This document shows, in pieces, positions 8,836 through 17,606 of a stretch of DNA of 36,751 nucleotides (its first letter is position 1; the number at the start of each line of letters is the position of its first letter). Position numbers and translations under genes: made by a program. Source of the stretch: Porticoccus sp965660005 (GTDB taxonomy: Bacteria; Pseudomonadota; Gammaproteobacteria; Pseudomonadales; Porticoccaceae); the NCBI RefSeq assembly GCF_965660005.1, contig NZ_CBFHYF010000016.1, positions 1 through 36,751 of the forward strand. The letters run 5' to 3'. Under the pieces are notes generated by a model. That model saw nothing but the letters and a program-made list of their open reading frames with translations, had not been told where the DNA came from and made no database searches.

Positions 8836-8864
8836 TTGTCGCGTTCAGACAAGACTGCTAGAAT
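8836..8864 (+). promoter_or_regulatory. Sigma-70-like promoter of nfuA
   Basis: TTGTCG (8836-8841) and TAGAAT (8859-8864) are separated by the ideal 17 bases. Transcription would begin near 8870, inside the IscR site, with a leader of about 35 bases before the nfuA ATG at 8906. Confidence 0.65.
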
Positions 8865-8887
8865 ACATGACTAATTTAGTCAGGTAT
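8863..8887 (+). promoter_or_regulatory. IscR type 1 binding site (predicted)
   Basis: The 25-base segment fits the IscR type 1 consensus ATASYYGACTRWWWYAGTCRRSTAT at 24 of 25 positions; only the A at 8867 (Y expected) departs. The core TGACTA-ATT-TAGTCA is a perfect inverted repeat. It overlaps the -10 box and probable start point of the nfuA promoter, the arrangement expected for repression by 2Fe-2S-loaded IscR. E. coli nfuA belongs to the IscR regulon, so the family knowledge agrees with the site. Confidence 0.8.
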
Positions 8888-8905
8888 ATCGATCAGGTTG
8901 TTCCC

Positions 8906-9487
8906 ATGCTGAGTATCACTATTACCGAATCCGCCGAACAATATCTGGCGGGACTGTTGGCCAAGCAGGATTGTGAAGGCATTGGCATCCGTATGTTCGT
9001 GACAGACCCCGGCACACCGAAAGCAGAAACCTGTATTGCCTACTGTCGGCCGGGTGAAGAGCAGGAGCAGGACGAGGTGATGGAGCTGGGCAGTTTCAAG
9101 GCGTATTTTGATCACCGCAGCTTGCCGTTTCTTGAAGATGCCAAGGTGGATTATGCCGATGAAAAGTTTGGTGGGCAGCTAACCATCAGAGCGCCCAATT
9201 CGCGCATGCCAAGAATCAATGATGACAGTCCGCTGGAGGATAAGATTAACTACCTGCTGTACAACGAAATTAATCCTGGACTGGCCGCCCATGGGGGAGT
9301 TATCAGTCTTGAAGAAGTTGTAGATAATGTGGCGGTGTTGCGCTTCGGTGGTGGATGTCAGGGTTGCGGTATGGCCGATGTGACTCTCAAGGAAGGTGTC
9401 GAGAAAACCATGCTGGAAAAAATTCCCGAGCTCAAAGGTATCAGGGATGTCACCGATCACTCTGATCGGAGTCAGGCCTATATCTAG
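8906..9487 (+). CDS. nfuA: Fe-S biogenesis protein NfuA
   Basis: Iron-sulfur carrier that receives 4Fe-4S clusters from the assembly machinery and passes them to apo-proteins, important under oxidative stress or iron limitation. The 193-residue length matches E. coli NfuA (191). The N-terminal degenerate A-type carrier domain (about 1-95) lacks the usual cysteine set. The C-terminal Nfu domain (about 110-190) has the cluster-binding C151-x2-C154 in GGGCQGCGMADVTLKEG. I chose the ATG at 8906 (MLSITITESA) because it aligns with the E. coli start; longer forms would begin inside the predicted IscR site. The gene is divergent from metH and followed 81 bases later by a TetR-family gene on the same strand. 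Confidence 0.95.
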   Translation: MLSITITESAEQYLAGLLAKQDCEGIGIRMFVTDPGTPKAETCIAYCRPGEEQEQDEVMELGSFKAYFDHRSLPFLEDAKVDYADEKFGGQLTIRAPNSRMPRINDDSPLEDKINYLLYNEINPGLAAHGGVISLEEVVDNVAVLRFGGGCQGCGMADVTLKEGVEKTMLEKIPELKGIRDVTDHSDRSQAYI

Positions 9488-9568
9488 AGCTGCAGCATGG
9501 TCTTTGTTTAAGTGCAACCTTAAAATAACAAATCAGTTGGTTCTTAATAAATCGGCAAGGAGCATTCT

Positions 9569-10168
9569 ATGCCCAGGTTGCCAGAATTTGATAGGGAGGA
9601 AGTGCTGGATAATGCGCTTCATCTGTTTTGGTCGGACGGCTATGAAGCCAGTTCCATCAGCAGACTTCTAGAGGTTATGAATCTTAACCGAGGTAGCCTC
9701 TATGGCTCTTTCGGCAGTAAATCCGCACTGTTCAGTTCAGTGCTCGACCATTATATGTCGTATCTTCGGTGCCAGTTTTTTAACAGCACGCTGGTTAGTA
9801 TCGAAGATCCCTGTCAGGCAATCACCGCTTTTTTTGACAAGGCATTTCTTGAGCCCGATCAGGATCAACTCACCAATGGTTGTCTACTATTTAATGGGAT
9901 CTCCGAGCTGAGCAACAATAAACCCGAACTCGCGGGTAAAGCCCTAGGATCGATACACTGGATTCGCCAATTATTCTATACTCGGTTGTTGGAGGCCAAG
10001 CAGTCTGGCATGGTCGGTGAAGAGCAGGATGTTGATACGTTGGCAGATTATCTGATTGCGCTGCTGGCTGGCTTTCGCACCCTGTGTAAATCCGGCGCAA
10101 ATGCAGAGGTATTAAAGCGTGTCATCGATGCTGGACTAGGTACAGTTTTCACTAGATATATAATATAA
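9569..10168 (+). CDS. TetR/AcrR-family transcriptional regulator
   Basis: A 199-residue dimeric DNA-binding repressor of the TetR family. The N-terminal helix-turn-helix domain (about 7-55) is typical: ALHLFWSDGYEASSISRLLEVMNLNRGSLYGSFGSK, with the recognition helix near residues 39-46. The C-terminal two thirds form the ligand/dimer domain, with Cys residues in TNGCLLF and in FRTLCKSG. Such cysteines are used for sensing in NemR-like members, but that is only a possibility here. The ATG has AAGGAG about 7 bases upstream. TetR regulators often control a neighbour; candidates are nfuA upstream and the divergent-ending DAHP synthase, yet no clear palindromic operator is visible at 9488-9568. 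Its target is unknown. Confidence 0.9.
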   Translation: MPRLPEFDREEVLDNALHLFWSDGYEASSISRLLEVMNLNRGSLYGSFGSKSALFSSVLDHYMSYLRCQFFNSTLVSIEDPCQAITAFFDKAFLEPDQDQLTNGCLLFNGISELSNNKPELAGKALGSIHWIRQLFYTRLLEAKQSGMVGEEQDVDTLADYLIALLAGFRTLCKSGANAEVLKRVIDAGLGTVFTRYII

Positions 10169-10212
10169 AAACATTAAAAAACGGGCTATTAGGCCCGTTT
10201 TTTAATGTTTTT
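10167..10212. terminator. Long bidirectional terminator between tetR and DAHP synthase
   Basis: A perfect 20-bp inverted repeat (10167-10186 against 10193-10212) with a six-base loop (TATTAG). The GC core ACGGGC/GCCCGT is flanked by A-rich and T-rich arms, so it can stop transcription from both sides. The left arm begins inside the TAA stop codon of the TetR gene. Confidence 0.9.
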
Positions 10213-10234
10213 ATAGAAGTCTATTGGCCGCTTT

Positions 10235-11299
10235 TCAGCGGTGCGGTAAAACGGCCTTGAGCTTGTTATGCATACCGCGTAGTGCGGCCTCTGTAGAATC
10301 CCAACCGATACAGGCATCAGTGATTGATACCCCGTACTCGAGATCACTCAGCTCAGCAGGTATTTTCTGGTTGCCAGGTTTGAGGTTGCTCTCGATCATC
10401 AAGCCAATAATCGATTTATTGCCTTCCAGAATCTGATTGGTCACATTGTCCATGACCAGAATCTGCAGGTCATGATTTTTGTTGGAGTTGGCGTGACTGC
10501 AATCCACCATGATATTGGGCGTAATACCTGCTTTGCTCAGTTCCTGTTCTGCTAGATTGACGCTAACCGAGTCGTAATTGGGCTTGCCGTCGCCCCCCCG
10601 CAAGACAACATGCGCGTAGGGATTGCCTGCAGTGGTAATAATCGCCACGCTACCCTCGGCATTGATGCCGAGGAAGCGGTGTGGGCTGGCAACGGATTTC
10701 AGCGCATTGATGGCCACACTCAGGCTGCCATCGGTTCCATTTTTGAAGCCAACCGCACACGACAACCCGGAAGCCATTTCCCGGTGAGTTTGGGATTCAG
10801 TTGTTCTGGCACCGATAGCAGACCATGAAATCAGATCCTGAATATATTGTGGTGAAATGGGGTCGAGAGCTTCGGTTGCGGTTGGCAAGCCCATTTCGGC
10901 AATATCCAGTAACAGTTTGCGCCCCACATGCAGACCCTCGGAAATCTTGAAGGAATCATTCAGGTAGGGGTCGTTGATAAGTCCTTTCCAGCCGGTGGTG
11001 GTGCGGGGTTTTTCAAAGTAGACACGCATGACAATGAACAGTGAGTCACTGACTTCATCGGCCAGTTTTTTCAGTCGCGCTGCATAATCCAGAGCGGCCT
11101 TGGTGTCATGAATAGAGCAGGGGCCGATGACCACCAGGATCCGATGATCCCTGTGGTTAAGAATATCCTGAATGACCTGGCGGCCCTCAGTGATGGTTTT
11201 TCGGGCAGCATCGGACAGTGGCAATTCCTGTTTCAAATCTCTGGGTGTGACCAGCACATCCTGAGAGAGAATATTGATGTTATCAACAGCGTTGGTCAT
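10235..11299 (-). CDS. aroF: 3-deoxy-7-phosphoheptulonate (DAHP) synthase, class I
   Basis: First enzyme of the shikimate pathway: phosphoenolpyruvate plus erythrose 4-phosphate give DAHP. It is 354 residues, the normal class I size. Conserved sites are visible: GPCSIHD near residue 59 (metal-binding Cys61), MRVYFEKPRTTTGWKGLINDP near 91-111, GARTTESQTHREMASGLS near 163-180, and DCSHANSNK near 266-274. The sequence is closer to the tyrosine-type AroF of E. coli than to AroG at SWSAIGARTTESQTHREMASG, FLGIN and GLMIESN, so I use aroF. The feedback inhibitor (Tyr, Phe or Trp) is inferred only from this resemblance. It is a single-gene unit facing the tetR gene across the 20-bp terminator. No TyrR box is evident upstream. 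Confidence 0.93.
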   Translation of the reverse strand: MTNAVDNINILSQDVLVTPRDLKQELPLSDAARKTITEGRQVIQDILNHRDHRILVVIGPCSIHDTKAALDYAARLKKLADEVSDSLFIVMRVYFEKPRTTTGWKGLINDPYLNDSFKISEGLHVGRKLLLDIAEMGLPTATEALDPISPQYIQDLISWSAIGARTTESQTHREMASGLSCAVGFKNGTDGSLSVAINALKSVASPHRFLGINAEGSVAIITTAGNPYAHVVLRGGDGKPNYDSVSVNLAEQELSKAGITPNIMVDCSHANSNKNHDLQILVMDNVTNQILEGNKSIIGLMIESNLKPGNQKIPAELSDLEYGVSITDACIGWDSTEAALRGMHNKLKAVLPHR

Positions 11300-11427
11300 T
11301 GGTTTCTCGAATCGATAATGGTTCAGTCAGCCGATTATTCTACATGAAATCCCGACTGTGTTGGCACTTCGCAGGCCTGGCGGATGGGATGATATGGTGT
11401 GAGAGGGCAACAAACTGCTAAAAATAC

Positions 11428-14400
11428 TCAGGGAATGAGCTCGATTGTCTGCAGTAATGGAAAATACAGTGCCTTCTGAACCGGTATTGCACCGGGGTCC
11501 TCAAATAGCCGCGCATAGCGCTGCAGTTGTTCCCGGTATTGAGCCACCTGCTGCGCCAGGAATTGTTGAGTGGTCTGTCCGGTTCTCGGACTGGCGGTTT
11601 TGTAATCGATGATCCAGCGAATCTCCTGGTCGACAAAACTCCGATCGATGACAGCGGTTTTCGGTTCTCCGTTCGCTGCAATGTAGTCAATCGCCAGTTC
11701 GGTGGCACTGTCCGGATGTCGGTTGTCCAGAATCCATCTCGCCGTTGGATCACTGAGGCAGTTTTCTACAGCTCGCTCTAATACCGCCAATGGTGATGTG
11801 GTGTCACAAAGTCCGAGCTGCCGCAACTGAATGTTCCAAAAAGGCATGCGTTGCCGGATGGTTGACGTGGACCATTGATCAATGCCGTCAATAACCATCT
11901 GCCGCAAGATACGGTGTAGTACGGTACCGGTATGGCGAGCTTCCGGTGTCGGGCTGGCGGTGTCCAGTTCAGCTAGCGTCAGAGCTTGTGTCACGACGGT
12001 TGGTGGCGTTGTTTTCCCAGTTCCCGCGGTTGGTGGCTTCTCCCAGTCAGCCGGGAGTCGGCGTAGAGAACTGAGCACGGCTTCATGGGCGATGACAGGT
12101 TTGCTGTTCACGAGGGGATAATCGTGCCACTGAATCCATGTGGATCGGTTTTCAATGTCGGTTTTCAGTGCTGGCCAAAGGCTCTCCAGCAGGCTGCCGG
12201 CAGCCGGTTTGTCTTCAGACATGGTGCAGAGGAGGTGCAGATGGCCAACGGCACGGGTGGTCGCAACATAGAGAACCCGCGCTGTTTCGAGTCTGGTTTT
12301 CAGTTTTCGCTCGCGATCGAGGAACTGATAGAGAGGATCACTCTGTTGATCCGTCCGGGACAGCGGGCTGATCAGCAGTTGATTTTCTCCGTTGATACCG
12401 GTGCGCTCCTGCCACAATAGCAATTGCCTGTCTTCTCCCCGGGATTTTCGATTCAGACCTGGCAGGATGACTGTATCAAATTCGAGTCCCTTGGCTTTGT
12501 GTATGGTCATCACATGGAGATTGCTGTCTGCCCCGGCATCCGCCTCGGCATAGAGTGATTTGACCGCTTTTTCAAAGGTGGGCCAGTGCTCGATACAGCC
12601 TGCCGTCTCATGTTTTTCCAGCAAGTCAAAATACTGGTTACAGTGTTGCTGGTCTGTTATTGCGTTCAGTGCCGCCTCTCCCCCCAGTGCGCGCCAGGTT
12701 CCCTCTACCCAGCAGCGTAGGGGCAGGCGCTGACGTTGTTGCCAGGCGGCCATCAATGTTTTGCTGACCCGTTGCAGAATTTGCCGGCCGGTTGAGGATA
12801 ATCCGGGTATGTCGGTTATACAGTTCATCTGGCTCAGCAATAACGGAAAACGCGCCTGCATGCCTTCGTCATCTGTGCTGACGGCCTTTGCCGTGCTGAA
12901 CGTGAGCAAATCCGCCATGTCCAGTCCGCACCAGGGCGCCCTGAGCAGAGCCAGCCAGGCAATCCGGTCAGCAGGTGACAGAAGTGCGCGGGTCAGGGAC
13001 ATCAGATCGACCACCGGCATACGGTTGCCGAGCGGGTCAATATCCGTCGCCTGCCAGTGGTGTCCTGCTTCCCGGAGTGCGGCAAGAATGTCGGGCAGAT
13101 GGTTACGACTTCGAACCAGGATGCCGATCGAACCCTGTGGGTTGCGTTTTTTGGCGGCATCGACCAGCGCCACTATCCGCAATGCCTCAGGGCCGTTATC
13201 GGGGGCATTGATGAAGGCATCAAGGGTGACGGGCTGTTCCGGTAGCACACCGCGAAAGGCAATGGCCGGGTTGTAACTGACGGCGCCACGACCGATTTCG
13301 TCACGTGCCGGGAAAATGCCAGGAAAGGTGTCGTTCACCCAGCGGATGAGGTTTTCCTGGGAGCGGAAGTTGACCTGCAAATCCAGTGCTTCGAGTTGCA
13401 GTTGGCCGATGGGTAGTGTTCGAGCCTCCAGAAACAAACCCACATTGGCGTTGCGAAAGTTGTACAGCGATTGCATAGCATCGCCGACGATGAACAGCGT
13501 GCGTCCGTCATTCTGTTCCCAGCCGGCGATCAGACGTCGCAAAATCTCAAACTGTACCGAGGAAGTGTCCTGAAATTCGTCGGTTAGAATATGTTTTATC
13601 TGGTAATCCAGCCGCAGTGCCAGGTCGGTTGGTTCCTCTTCGGGACCCAATGCGCCCAGTGCAGCCAGGGTGATTTCAGTAAAATCACAAACCCGGTGCT
13701 GCTGGAAATGCAGGCTCAGTGTCGCCGTCAGGGTGGGAAGCACATAGGTCAGGGCATTCAGTGCCAGCCACTGGTTTTCTTCATAGAGGGGTTCGGGCAG
13801 TGCTCGAATATCTTCCAGTAATTCTTTCAGTCCGCCGATGGTTTGTAATTGATCGACCAACTGGGCATGGCTCGCCTTTTGCTGTTTGGCCAGAATCTTG
13901 TCGCCGTTGACCTCGGTTGGAAAGCCCGTGTTTTTGTCCAAACGGCTGCGCCATTTTGGTTCCTTGGTCAGCAGAAGCTCGCAAATGCCCAGCCAGATTG
14001 GCATATCTTCGGCGTTGTGGCCGGGTAACGCTGTTATTCCCTTGCACCAACGGATAGGCTGATCATTCTTGTCTGGCGGCAAATGGCTGCCAGCGTAATC
14101 GGCCAGCAGGGCCACTTCGCTGGCAAAGGGTGCCAGCAGAGTGGCTGCAGCTTCCAGCGTTTCTTCAATCACATTATTCAGAAACGACTCCAGGTAATCC
14201 CGGGCATTTCTGGCAAAAAACATATGGGATAACCACTGCTCGCGTTTTTTCAGCAATGCAATCAGCAGCTGCTCCAGTTTGTTGAGGTCGTTATCCAGAT
14301 GCTGAAGGAGGGTCTCGACGGCCTGTCCCTGGGGTGTTTGCTGCTCCAGCTCGCGGAGCAGCCATTTGGCAATGACCAGGCGGAAATGAGGCTCCGGGTC

Positions 14401-14829
14401 TTCCAGCGGCTCGGCATAGTCGCCGATACCGCTTTCCGGCCCCAGTTGCTGGGCGAGGTTGAGGCAAAATCCGTCGATGGTCTGGATTCGCAAACGGTTT
14501 GGCGACTGGAGCAGTTGCCAGTTTTTTTCCCGATCTCTGGCAAGGGCAGCGGCCGCGAGTTGCAGTGTGGTTGCCTGATGGTCGCTCTCCGGGCGGGAAG
14601 GGTTATCTGCCAGCGTCAAGGCCTGAATAATGCGATGTCGCATTTCGCCAGCCGCTTTCCGAGTAAAGGTCATACAGAGGATTTCCTCCGGCGCGCCCAC
14701 TGTTGCCAGTAGCCCCAGTACCCGCTGGGTAAGCAATTCCGTCTTGCCGGAACCGGCCGGTGCGGCCACGGCAAAAGACCGCCTCGGATCCAGTGCCCGC
14801 TGGCGTTGTGCCGCATCTGCCACAGTCAT
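11428..14829 (-). CDS. AddA-like UvrD-family helicase with C-terminal nuclease
   Basis: A 1133-residue superfamily 1 DNA helicase/nuclease of the AddA / RecB type for double-strand break processing. Walker A is residues 22-30 (AAPAGSGKT), motif Ia is MTFTRKAAGEM, Walker B is 417-422 (DEFQDT), motif III follows as VGDAMQSLYNFRNA, and motif V is TIHKAKGLEFD. The C-terminal 80 residues hold a PD-(D/E)XK nuclease centre ending in IIDYKTAS (Asp1075, Lys1077). Length and layout fit AddA. The ATG overlaps the stop of the upstream nuclease gene by four bases (ATGA), so the two are translationally coupled and likely form one complex. Gammaproteobacteria more often use RecBCD; no RecC or RecD homologue lies here. 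The nearby rmuC is also a recombination gene. Confidence 0.9.
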   Translation of the reverse strand: MTVADAAQRQRALDPRRSFAVAAPAGSGKTELLTQRVLGLLATVGAPEEILCMTFTRKAAGEMRHRIIQALTLADNPSRPESDHQATTLQLAAAALARDREKNWQLLQSPNRLRIQTIDGFCLNLAQQLGPESGIGDYAEPLEDPEPHFRLVIAKWLLRELEQQTPQGQAVETLLQHLDNDLNKLEQLLIALLKKREQWLSHMFFARNARDYLESFLNNVIEETLEAAATLLAPFASEVALLADYAGSHLPPDKNDQPIRWCKGITALPGHNAEDMPIWLGICELLLTKEPKWRSRLDKNTGFPTEVNGDKILAKQQKASHAQLVDQLQTIGGLKELLEDIRALPEPLYEENQWLALNALTYVLPTLTATLSLHFQQHRVCDFTEITLAALGALGPEEEPTDLALRLDYQIKHILTDEFQDTSSVQFEILRRLIAGWEQNDGRTLFIVGDAMQSLYNFRNANVGLFLEARTLPIGQLQLEALDLQVNFRSQENLIRWVNDTFPGIFPARDEIGRGAVSYNPAIAFRGVLPEQPVTLDAFINAPDNGPEALRIVALVDAAKKRNPQGSIGILVRSRNHLPDILAALREAGHHWQATDIDPLGNRMPVVDLMSLTRALLSPADRIAWLALLRAPWCGLDMADLLTFSTAKAVSTDDEGMQARFPLLLSQMNCITDIPGLSSTGRQILQRVSKTLMAAWQQRQRLPLRCWVEGTWRALGGEAALNAITDQQHCNQYFDLLEKHETAGCIEHWPTFEKAVKSLYAEADAGADSNLHVMTIHKAKGLEFDTVILPGLNRKSRGEDRQLLLWQERTGINGENQLLISPLSRTDQQSDPLYQFLDRERKLKTRLETARVLYVATTRAVGHLHLLCTMSEDKPAAGSLLESLWPALKTDIENRSTWIQWHDYPLVNSKPVIAHEAVLSSLRRLPADWEKPPTAGTGKTTPPTVVTQALTLAELDTASPTPEARHTGTVLHRILRQMVIDGIDQWSTSTIRQRMPFWNIQLRQLGLCDTTSPLAVLERAVENCLSDPTARWILDNRHPDSATELAIDYIAANGEPKTAVIDRSFVDQEIRWIIDYKTASPRTGQTTQQFLAQQVAQYREQLQRYARLFEDPGAIPVQKALYFPLLQTIELIP

Positions 14830-17519
14830 GCGTTGTCCTCATCTATAAATAGCTGCTGCCTTTCTACGACCCGATTCAGCGGTTCCAGCTCGGTTTGATA
14901 CTGTCGGGCGAAGCTGTTATGGAAAGAGACAGCGGCATAACCGGTCTTGAATTCCTCCACCAGGGTATTTGCGGCCTGTTGCCATTGATCCACCAGGGCC
15001 TGCCAGCTTTCCGGCTCTTTCCTTTTGCCACTGGGAGGCGCGATGCCAGCCAACAGGCCGTCGGTCTCGGAAAAGCCGGTAAACAGGAGTTCCGACGGGT
15101 TGATGCGGGCAAAGCAAACGGCGGATGCGGGTATGTCACTGCACAGTAAATAAAGCGGCAGTTGGAGATCCTCTGGGCGATCACCCAGCCACTGACTGGT
15201 TTCCGCTTTGCCGGTTTTGTAGTCAATGATGATCTTCTGGCCGCTGGCCAGAAGATCAATCCGGTCGATGACCATACGCAGCGGCAGTCCAGAAAATTGT
15301 GTGCTCTCGTGCTTTTCGAGCGCTACCACGCTAAAGGCCGGGCGCTGCTTTTCAATGGATAGCCATTGACTTAGCAAATGTGTCAGCCGTTTTTGTTCGA
15401 TGCGGGTAAACGCCTTGCCGAACAGGTCCGCCCGTTGCTTTTGCCAGGGTTTCAGAACAGCGTTCACGGTTGACTCGATCAGTGAAGCCAGTTCCGGTTC
15501 GGACAGTGCCAGCAACTGTTGCTGGTTTCTCAGGTGCTGCCAGAGTTGCCTCAGACATTCGTGGATCAGTGAGCCCCGATCACCTGCATTGAGGCCGATG
15601 GACGGTTCCCGGGGTTGCTCTGCCCCCAATCGATGAATGGCAAAAGCATTGAAGGGGCACCCGGCCTGATTTTTCAGGATACGGGTGCCACCCCTGATCG
15701 CTTCTTTTACTGTATCGAGCGGTGGGGCGAATTCACAGGAAACCATTTCCAGTGTGACGGAATGGGTTGCCCGACCGGTCTTTCGGGGCAGCTTATCCGG
15801 CTCTATTGTCGGTACTCCGGCAATCAGATTGGTGGGTTGCAGTTGCTGCTCACCATCAAACTGACTGTAACTCAGGATTACTTCGGGTCCCGCCCTCATC
15901 AAACCAGTCAGCCGCAACTCTGCCAGTTGACGCTCTCGTTCGGGGTCAGTTCTCGGCATGGCGAATTCCCGCTGCAGGCCAACCGGCAGCAACGGATTGA
16001 GTGCCGTGGGTTGTGGCCAGCGGCGGTTGTCGAGGCTCATAACCCAGAGGTGGTCGAAATTCAGGCCAGCGCCTTCGAGAAGCCCTAGAACCTGAATACT
16101 GCTGTCGGCTGTTTCGGCCTGAAAGACGGTGTTACAGGCCAGTTGTTGCAACTGTCGCAGTGCTTCGCTCAGGTTTACCTTGCAGTTCAGCTGATCCAGC
16201 GACTGGTATTGTTCCAGCATGTCCAGCCAATGCTGGCGCTGCTGGTATTCTTCACTGTCCAGTGTACGTTTACCGGGCCAGCCCAGTGTGGCCAACTGTT
16301 GTTGGAACAATGCCAGCCACGCAGAGAATCCGGCAGTCGCCGGCAAGGCCCGGCGCAATACATCCATTTGTGACAATCGTTGACTCATGCCGGTGTCGAT
16401 AACTTTCTCTGCCTTGCTGACCAGATAGCGGAACTCGCTGCTGCGGAGTGAGACTCTACCCTGCTTGCGCAACAATAACTCCGCTCTTGCTCTCGATTCG
16501 GGAGACGGGTCGCTCCAAAAGGGTGCGTTGAGGATGCGACAAAAGTCAGCCAGTGGTAACTCGGCCCGATTGAGGGTCAACAGTAGCAGGGCTGAGGCAA
16601 TCAGCGGTGTTTCAGCGAGCGCTATGCCCGCCGATAAGTTGAATGACGGGCCTGTTCTGGCCTGTTCCGGCTCACCATAACCCGGTTGAAGGCGGGTTTG
16701 CAGGATACGTGCAATTTTGTTGCGCAGTTTCGGTAACTCCGGGACAAGAATGCCAATACGAGCTTCAGGTGTAGCCAGACTGCGAGCCACTGCCCAGTCA
16801 GCGGCGGCGGTCAGCTCAGTTTGCTCATCGTATAACGCGACCTGTTGTGGTTGTGGCTGGCCAGGTTTTGCCCTGGCAACAGTAAGGTTGCTGCTGATCT
16901 CTTCAAGCAGTTGACGGTGTAGTGGAGTCAGGGTATCAAACCCGCAGAGTGTGATGGCCGGAATAGGGGGCAGAATACCGCAGCCATATGCATTCTGGAG
17001 TATTTTGATCTTCTCTGCAGATGTGATCAGGCCGTGTTGCCTGAGCTTCTGACGAAAATCACTTATCCACCGCCACAACAGCGGGGCTTCCTCCTGTAGG
17101 CGGGCATCCGGTATCAGATGACTCTGGCTATTGGCATAACTGTTACTCGCCAATCGGGCAAAGTTTGCCGGCCATGCCGTAGCAGGTCGTTCATGGTCTT
17201 CTGTAATCACCTGCTCCCACAGGAATAGCTCCATGGCGGTACTCAGCCCGGAACCCGCTGTCGCCTCGTTGAAACCGACGTCACAGCAGCGCAACCACTG
17301 TTCATGAATCCATTGTTCCAGGGCGTACACTTTGGGCGCGGGCCAGCGCAAGGCGCAGGATTGATGCCAATACCCCCAAGCCTGGCGAATTTTGCTGGCG
17401 AGTCGATTATTGGCGGTAAGAATCAGTGCGCCGTTACCGATATCTTCCCTGAGTGGATCAATGTCAAAAAGCGGGCGCATCATGGTGGCTTTCTTTGTTA
17501 TCCTTGAATCATCTTTCAT
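14826..17519 (-). CDS. AddB-like PD-(D/E)XK nuclease, 'probable DNA repair protein' family
   Basis: An 897-residue protein resembling the roughly 900-residue AddB-related family described in TIGRFAMs as 'probable DNA repair protein' (TIGR03623, from memory). The N-terminal part has the inactive-helicase look of AddB (ILTANNRLASKIRQAW near 33-48 and ILVPELPKLRNKIARIL further on) without a Walker A loop. The C-terminal nuclease module shows GCPFNAFAIHRLG, then MVIDRIDLL and IIIDYKTGKAE, the PD-(D/E)XK core, then QLPLYLL. The four-cysteine iron-sulfur staple of Bacillus AddB is not evident. I chose the ATG at 17519 (MKDDSR) because GAGGG lies about 9 bases upstream; an ATG 27 bases earlier and MM at residue 13 are alternatives. 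It is first in the helicase-nuclease operon, divergent from rmuC. Confidence 0.87.
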   Translation of the reverse strand: MKDDSRITKKATMMRPLFDIDPLREDIGNGALILTANNRLASKIRQAWGYWHQSCALRWPAPKVYALEQWIHEQWLRCCDVGFNEATAGSGLSTAMELFLWEQVITEDHERPATAWPANFARLASNSYANSQSHLIPDARLQEEAPLLWRWISDFRQKLRQHGLITSAEKIKILQNAYGCGILPPIPAITLCGFDTLTPLHRQLLEEISSNLTVARAKPGQPQPQQVALYDEQTELTAAADWAVARSLATPEARIGILVPELPKLRNKIARILQTRLQPGYGEPEQARTGPSFNLSAGIALAETPLIASALLLLTLNRAELPLADFCRILNAPFWSDPSPESRARAELLLRKQGRVSLRSSEFRYLVSKAEKVIDTGMSQRLSQMDVLRRALPATAGFSAWLALFQQQLATLGWPGKRTLDSEEYQQRQHWLDMLEQYQSLDQLNCKVNLSEALRQLQQLACNTVFQAETADSSIQVLGLLEGAGLNFDHLWVMSLDNRRWPQPTALNPLLPVGLQREFAMPRTDPERERQLAELRLTGLMRAGPEVILSYSQFDGEQQLQPTNLIAGVPTIEPDKLPRKTGRATHSVTLEMVSCEFAPPLDTVKEAIRGGTRILKNQAGCPFNAFAIHRLGAEQPREPSIGLNAGDRGSLIHECLRQLWQHLRNQQQLLALSEPELASLIESTVNAVLKPWQKQRADLFGKAFTRIEQKRLTHLLSQWLSIEKQRPAFSVVALEKHESTQFSGLPLRMVIDRIDLLASGQKIIIDYKTGKAETSQWLGDRPEDLQLPLYLLCSDIPASAVCFARINPSELLFTGFSETDGLLAGIAPPSGKRKEPESWQALVDQWQQAANTLVEEFKTGYAAVSFHNSFARQYQTELEPLNRVVERQQLFIDEDNA

Positions 17520-17606
17520 GATCGCACAACCCTCAATGTTTACCAAAACAGTGGTGTGATTGTGCTGTCTGCCAGTACTGAATATCCGTTATAACCGGGA
17601 AATCTC

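Noticed and set aside
9488..9568. Possible TetR operator between nfuA and the regulator
   Set aside because: The best symmetry (AAC-AA...TT-GTT near 9529-9544) is imperfect and short; not enough to call a site.
17565..17580. LexA-like box CTGT-N8-ACTG between the nuclease gene and rmuC
   Set aside because: The second half-site departs from ACAG and flanking bases do not fit the LexA consensus, so chance is likely.
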